Origin: Candidatus Bathyarchaeota archaeon
Lineage (GTDB): Archaea > Thermoproteota > Bathyarchaeia > Bathyarchaeales > SOJC01
DNA: 64,000 nt
Assembly (NCBI GenBank): GCA_023131225.1
Contig: JAGLZW010000008.1
Span: 20,892 to 84,891 of the forward strand
Direction: 5' to 3'
In this document: positions 61,009-64,000 of the stretch, piece after piece
Position numbering within the stretch: the stretch's first letter is position 1
How the letters are laid out: each line of letters opens with the position of its first letter
Notes under the pieces: model-generated
Databases searched by the model: none
What the model was told of the DNA's origin: nothing
The model's input: only the letters and a program-made list of their open reading frames with translations
Translations under genes and position numbers: made by a program

Positions 61009-63030
61009 TTACAACAAGGAAAAGACAACTATCAGAGGAGCGAAAATCGAGGCAACTAGCGACATAACTGTTATCATCGTATTCAGTGATGGCCCTGCAG
61101 TGTCTTTGAAAGGGTCGCCAACAGTGTCACCTATAACTGCGGCCTTATGGGCATCTGAGCCTTTGCCTCCAAGTTTTCCGGCTTCAATGTACTTCTTAGC
61201 GTTGTCCCAAGCGCCACCGGAATTTGCCATAAACAACGCGAAGATTACGCCTGTAATTATGCTACCTCCGAGGAAGCCTCCTAGAGCTTCTTTGCCGAGA
61301 ATAAATCCTATTGCAAGAGGAGATACAATTGCCAACACACATGGAAGTATAAGCTCTTTCAAGGCACCTTTTGTAGCTATATCAACGCATTTAGCATAAT
61401 CAGGTTTAGCCTTTCCCTCAAGCAAGCCAGGGATTTCTCTAAACTGTCTTCTAATTTCCTCAATCATTCTGTCAGCGTTTGTCCCCACAGCCAAGATAAG
61501 AAGAGCTGAAAGCAGTGGGGGCATCATCGCACCAATAAAGAGACCAGTTATGACTGTAGGATTTGTTAACTCCATAACTAATGCCTCGCCTGTTACTCGC
61601 TCAACTATCTCACCATACATCGCAAATAGAGCTAGAACTGTCAAGGCCGCAGCACCTATAGCGAACCCTTTTGTTATGGCCTTGGAAGTATTACCTGCAG
61701 CATCAAGCCTATCAGCCACATCTATAACTTCCTGTTCCAGACCAGATTGTTCAGCGATTCCCTTAGCGTTGTCCACTATTGGTCCATAAGCATCGGCAGA
61801 AATTATAATCCCAACAATGGACAACATTCCAACAGCTGACATTGCAACACCATATAAACCAGCAAAATGCCATGATGCCAAAATAGCCACGCATATACCA
61901 ATGACAGGCGGTACAATGCTCATTAAGCCATATGAGAATCCAGACAGAATGTTTATCGCCGCGCCAGTTTTTGCAGCTTCTGCGGTCTTCAAGACGGGTG
62001 AGCGGTCTATTGATGTAAAATAGTCAGTTGTAATACCAATGACCATTCCTGCAATCAGTCCAGAGAGTGTTGCATAAAATATTCCGAGCCCGCTATCTCC
62101 AAGCTCCAAATAATGAATTATCAAGAACATTAACCCTACGAATATGAAACATGTTGAAAAAGTTCCTCTGTTAAGAGATGCTCCTGGATTATCTTTTCTC
62201 CAGATTTTTATTAGAACAATTCCAATTATGGACGCCAAAACTCCTACTGAGGCAATTAACAGTGGAAGAATCATGAAAATCTCACTGGAAGCTCCGCCAA
62301 TTCCCCAGCCTATTACCATTGCGGCCATAATAGCGGCGATGTAAGAGTCAACGAGATCTGCGCCCATACCTGCGACATCGCCTACATTATCGCCTACATT
62401 GTCAGCGATTACAGCAGGGTTTCTTGGGTCATCTTCAGGGATACCCATTTCAACTTTGCCAACCAAGTCTGCGCCTATATCTGCGGTTTTTGTGTAAATG
62501 CCTCCGCCAGCTTTCGCGAAAAGGGCGAGGGCACTTGCTCCGAAGCTAAATCCTAGAATGCTATCAAGCGCGAACTCTATACTGATCAATGTGCAGAGGG
62601 CGTAAAGGACGCCTAGTCCCAAAAGAGCCAATCCAACTATGGACAAGCCCATTATTGAACCTCCGAAAAACGCGGTTGGAAATGCCTCATTTAATCCCTT
62701 TCTTGCGGCATTCGCAGTTTTCACATTTGCTCTTACTGCTGCAGCCATACCAATATAGCTTGCTAATGTTGTGCAAAGTGCTCCGAAAACGTAAGCCAGT
62801 GCTATATGAGCTCCGAGAAAGATTGCTAGAACTAATGCCATGATCAAGATGAAGACTGCCAGCGTCATGTTCTGTCTTCTGAGATAGGCGTTAGCACCAA
62901 TTTTGATGGCGTCTGCAATCTCTTTCATTTTTGAAGAGCCAGTTTCTTGTTTGCTTAAGTAATAGTACAAGTATAGCGCACAAATAATAGAGGCTAAGCC
63001 AGCTATTGGCGCTATTATTAGCAAACCCAT
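61009..63030 (-). CDS. hppA: Membrane proton-translocating pyrophosphatase
   Basis: 673 residues, about 16 membrane helices. [19 protein letters not shown] and [17 protein letters not shown] are the substrate/Mg2+ loops of membrane pyrophosphatases. At the position that separates potassium-dependent from independent forms it reads [10 protein letters not shown]: Lys where dependent enzymes have Ala, so it should be potassium-independent and pump H+. It recovers energy from PPi in the cytoplasmic membrane. Confidence 0.96.
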   Translation of the reverse strand: MGLLIIAPIAGLASIICALYLYYYLSKQETGSSKMKEIADAIKIGANAYLRRQNMTLAVFILIMALVLAIFLGAHIALAYVFGALCTTLASYIGMAAAVRANVKTANAARKGLNEAFPTAFFGGSIMGLSIVGLALLGLGVLYALCTLISIEFALDSILGFSFGASALALFAKAGGGIYTKTADIGADLVGKVEMGIPEDDPRNPAVIADNVGDNVGDVAGMGADLVDSYIAAIMAAMVIGWGIGGASSEIFMILPLLIASVGVLASIIGIVLIKIWRKDNPGASLNRGTFSTCFIFVGLMFLIIHYLELGDSGLGIFYATLSGLIAGMVIGITTDYFTSIDRSPVLKTAEAAKTGAAINILSGFSYGLMSIVPPVIGICVAILASWHFAGLYGVAMSAVGMLSIVGIIISADAYGPIVDNAKGIAEQSGLEQEVIDVADRLDAAGNTSKAITKGFAIGAAALTVLALFAMYGEIVERVTGEALVMELTNPTVITGLFIGAMMPPLLSALLILAVGTNADRMIEEIRRQFREIPGLLEGKAKPDYAKCVDIATKGALKELILPCVLAIVSPLAIGFILGKEALGGFLGGSIITGVIFALFMANSGGAWDNAKKYIEAGKLGGKGSDAHKAAVIGDTVGDPFKDTAGPSLNTMITVMSLVASIFAPLIVVFSLL

Positions 63031-63152
63031 TTTTTATCTTACCCCACGAGGTCTTCATGAGATATCATGCTTGTGCTTTTAACGGTTTCGAAAAGGTTTA
63101 TATTCTGCAGATTCAACGCCTAACGTCTTCATAACAACACGAGGTATCATAA

Positions 63153-63725
63153 TTGAATGAAAAATTTGCAAATCCAGCGCCCCTTGGACTTTTGGGCTTC
63201 GGATTGACAACGGTGCTATTGAATCTTCACAACGCTGGCTTCTACCCTTTAGACAGCATGATTCTAGCTATGGGCCTCGCATATGGTGGTTTAGCTCAAA
63301 TAATCGCGGGTATTATGGAGTATCGTAAGGGTAACACATTTGGAACGACTGCTTTCTGTTCTTATGGATTGTTCTGGTGGTCTCTAGTGGCGTTAATCAT
63401 CATGCCGAGTATTTCCTTCCTTACAGTAGAAACTCATTCAACAACTTCGATGGCAGCGTATTTCTTCATGTGGGGCCTTTTCACCTTCGTCATGTTCTTC
63501 GGCACATTGAAAGCGAATCGTGCATTGCAGTTTGTGTTCCTAAGCTTATCTATACTGTTCTTCTTGCTGACAACACGAGACTTGACAGGTAGCGCAATAA
63601 TAGGCACTATAGCAGGATATGAAGGTATAATCTGCGGCTTAAGTGCAGTCTACCTCGCCCTAGCAGAAGTGTTAAACGAAGTTCATGGAAAAACCGTTCT
63701 ACCAATAGGCTCAGTGAGTAAATAA
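63153..63725 (+). CDS. Acetate/succinate transporter (GPR1/FUN34/YaaH, SatP family)
   Basis: 190 residues, six membrane helices. The family motif [11 protein letters not shown] is at residues 7-17, and [20 protein letters not shown] and SYGLFWWSL follow. The family moves acetate or succinate with protons. TTG 63153 with GAGG about 8 bases upstream. Lying beside the pyrophosphatase, it could serve acetate uptake or release coupled to acetyl-CoA metabolism; that link is inferred. Confidence 0.9.
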   Translation: MNEKFANPAPLGLLGFGLTTVLLNLHNAGFYPLDSMILAMGLAYGGLAQIIAGIMEYRKGNTFGTTAFCSYGLFWWSLVALIIMPSISFLTVETHSTTSMAAYFFMWGLFTFVMFFGTLKANRALQFVFLSLSILFFLLTTRDLTGSAIIGTIAGYEGIICGLSAVYLALAEVLNEVHGKTVLPIGSVSK

Positions 63726-63969
63726 AGATACGAAGCAATAAGAAAGATAGATTTATGAGGCTATTCGCTTTGCAGTAAAGACTCCAATAATGTTGGTGTC
63801 CAAATCTGATAACAATCCAAACACCCATTTCTTTCACATTATCTACACCTAGTGCAACAAATCAGTTTACGTGCGTCATGACAAACAAACTTATAGTATT
63901 AACTGAGGGGAAAAGATTTTATTTCAGATTTTTGTCTTTCATAGCTCTAAAAAATAGAGTTGCAAAGCT

Positions 63970-64000
63970 ATGTCAAAACAAGTCAAATGGGTTAAAGAAG
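63970..64000 (+). CDS. Possible start of a gene cut by the window end
   Basis: ATG at 63970 opens MSKQVKWVKE and runs off the window. AT-rich DNA upstream could hold a promoter. Too short to identify. Confidence 0.3.
   Translation, partial: MSKQVKWVKE

Overview
The window is a stretch of archaeal chromosome. TATA-like boxes precede several genes, some transcripts look leaderless, and the gene set is archaeal: RadA, thermosome, RpoK, Cgi121, a Tan1-like THUMP protein, an XPD-type helicase, RqcH and a eukaryote-type topoisomerase IB. Topoisomerase IB together with a tetrahydromethanopterin enzyme (Ftr), a group-4-hydrogenase/complex-I-like complex, a membrane pyrophosphatase and an acetate transporter points to the Bathyarchaeia or a close TACK lineage. 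That placement is inferred from gene content, not from a tree.

Layout. 0-4.9 kb: a frameshifted secreted thioredoxin-fold gene, an MFS carrier, acylphosphatase, RtcA and HtpX. 4.9-11.8 kb (minus): a histidine-degradation operon, hutH-hutU-hutI, preceded by a glutamine-synthetase-family ligase and by ftr (formylmethanofuran:H4MPT formyltransferase), with no FtcD or HutG. 12-21.5 kb: phosphoribosyltransferase, KEOPS Cgi121, THUMP protein, XPD-like helicase, a decayed rubrerythrin, radA and rqcH. 21.9-31.7 kb: an eleven-type-subunit membrane complex in three transcription units (minus A-B-C-D-H-I, plus J-J-K-N, minus L-M). Its D subunit keeps both CxxC pairs that bind NiFe in hydrogenases. 32-39.6 kb: paired membrane paralogues, a fused inositol-phosphate nucleotidyltransferase/CDP-alcohol transferase, and an accessory segment with a truncated ATPase, small unknown genes, an ASCH protein and a tyrosine recombinase, possibly bounded by a 12-bp direct repeat. 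39.7-49 kb: three CBS proteins, small Cys-rich ORFs, pyrC, methyltransferases, a Mut7-C nuclease, rpoK and thermosome. 49-54.9 kb: malic enzyme, a ParB-ASCH fusion, topoisomerase IB and a DUF401 permease.

55.0-58.5 kb: a 3.4-kb element sits in a tRNA-Pro(GGG) gene. The 3' part of the tRNA lies at the left end and the displaced original 5' half at the right end. The element's integrase begins inside a 41-nt insertion in the D-loop of the left copy, so the integrase and tRNA genes overlap antisense. 58.6-64 kb: two winged-helix proteins, a COG2112-like kinase, H+-pyrophosphatase and an acetate transporter.

Two systems deserve attention. In the hut-ftr operon, histidine's one-carbon unit may enter tetrahydromethanopterin instead of folate. 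In the tRNA-Pro element, integration separates the integrase gene from its upstream DNA. A GCGCGC-centred motif also recurs at gene borders across the window.
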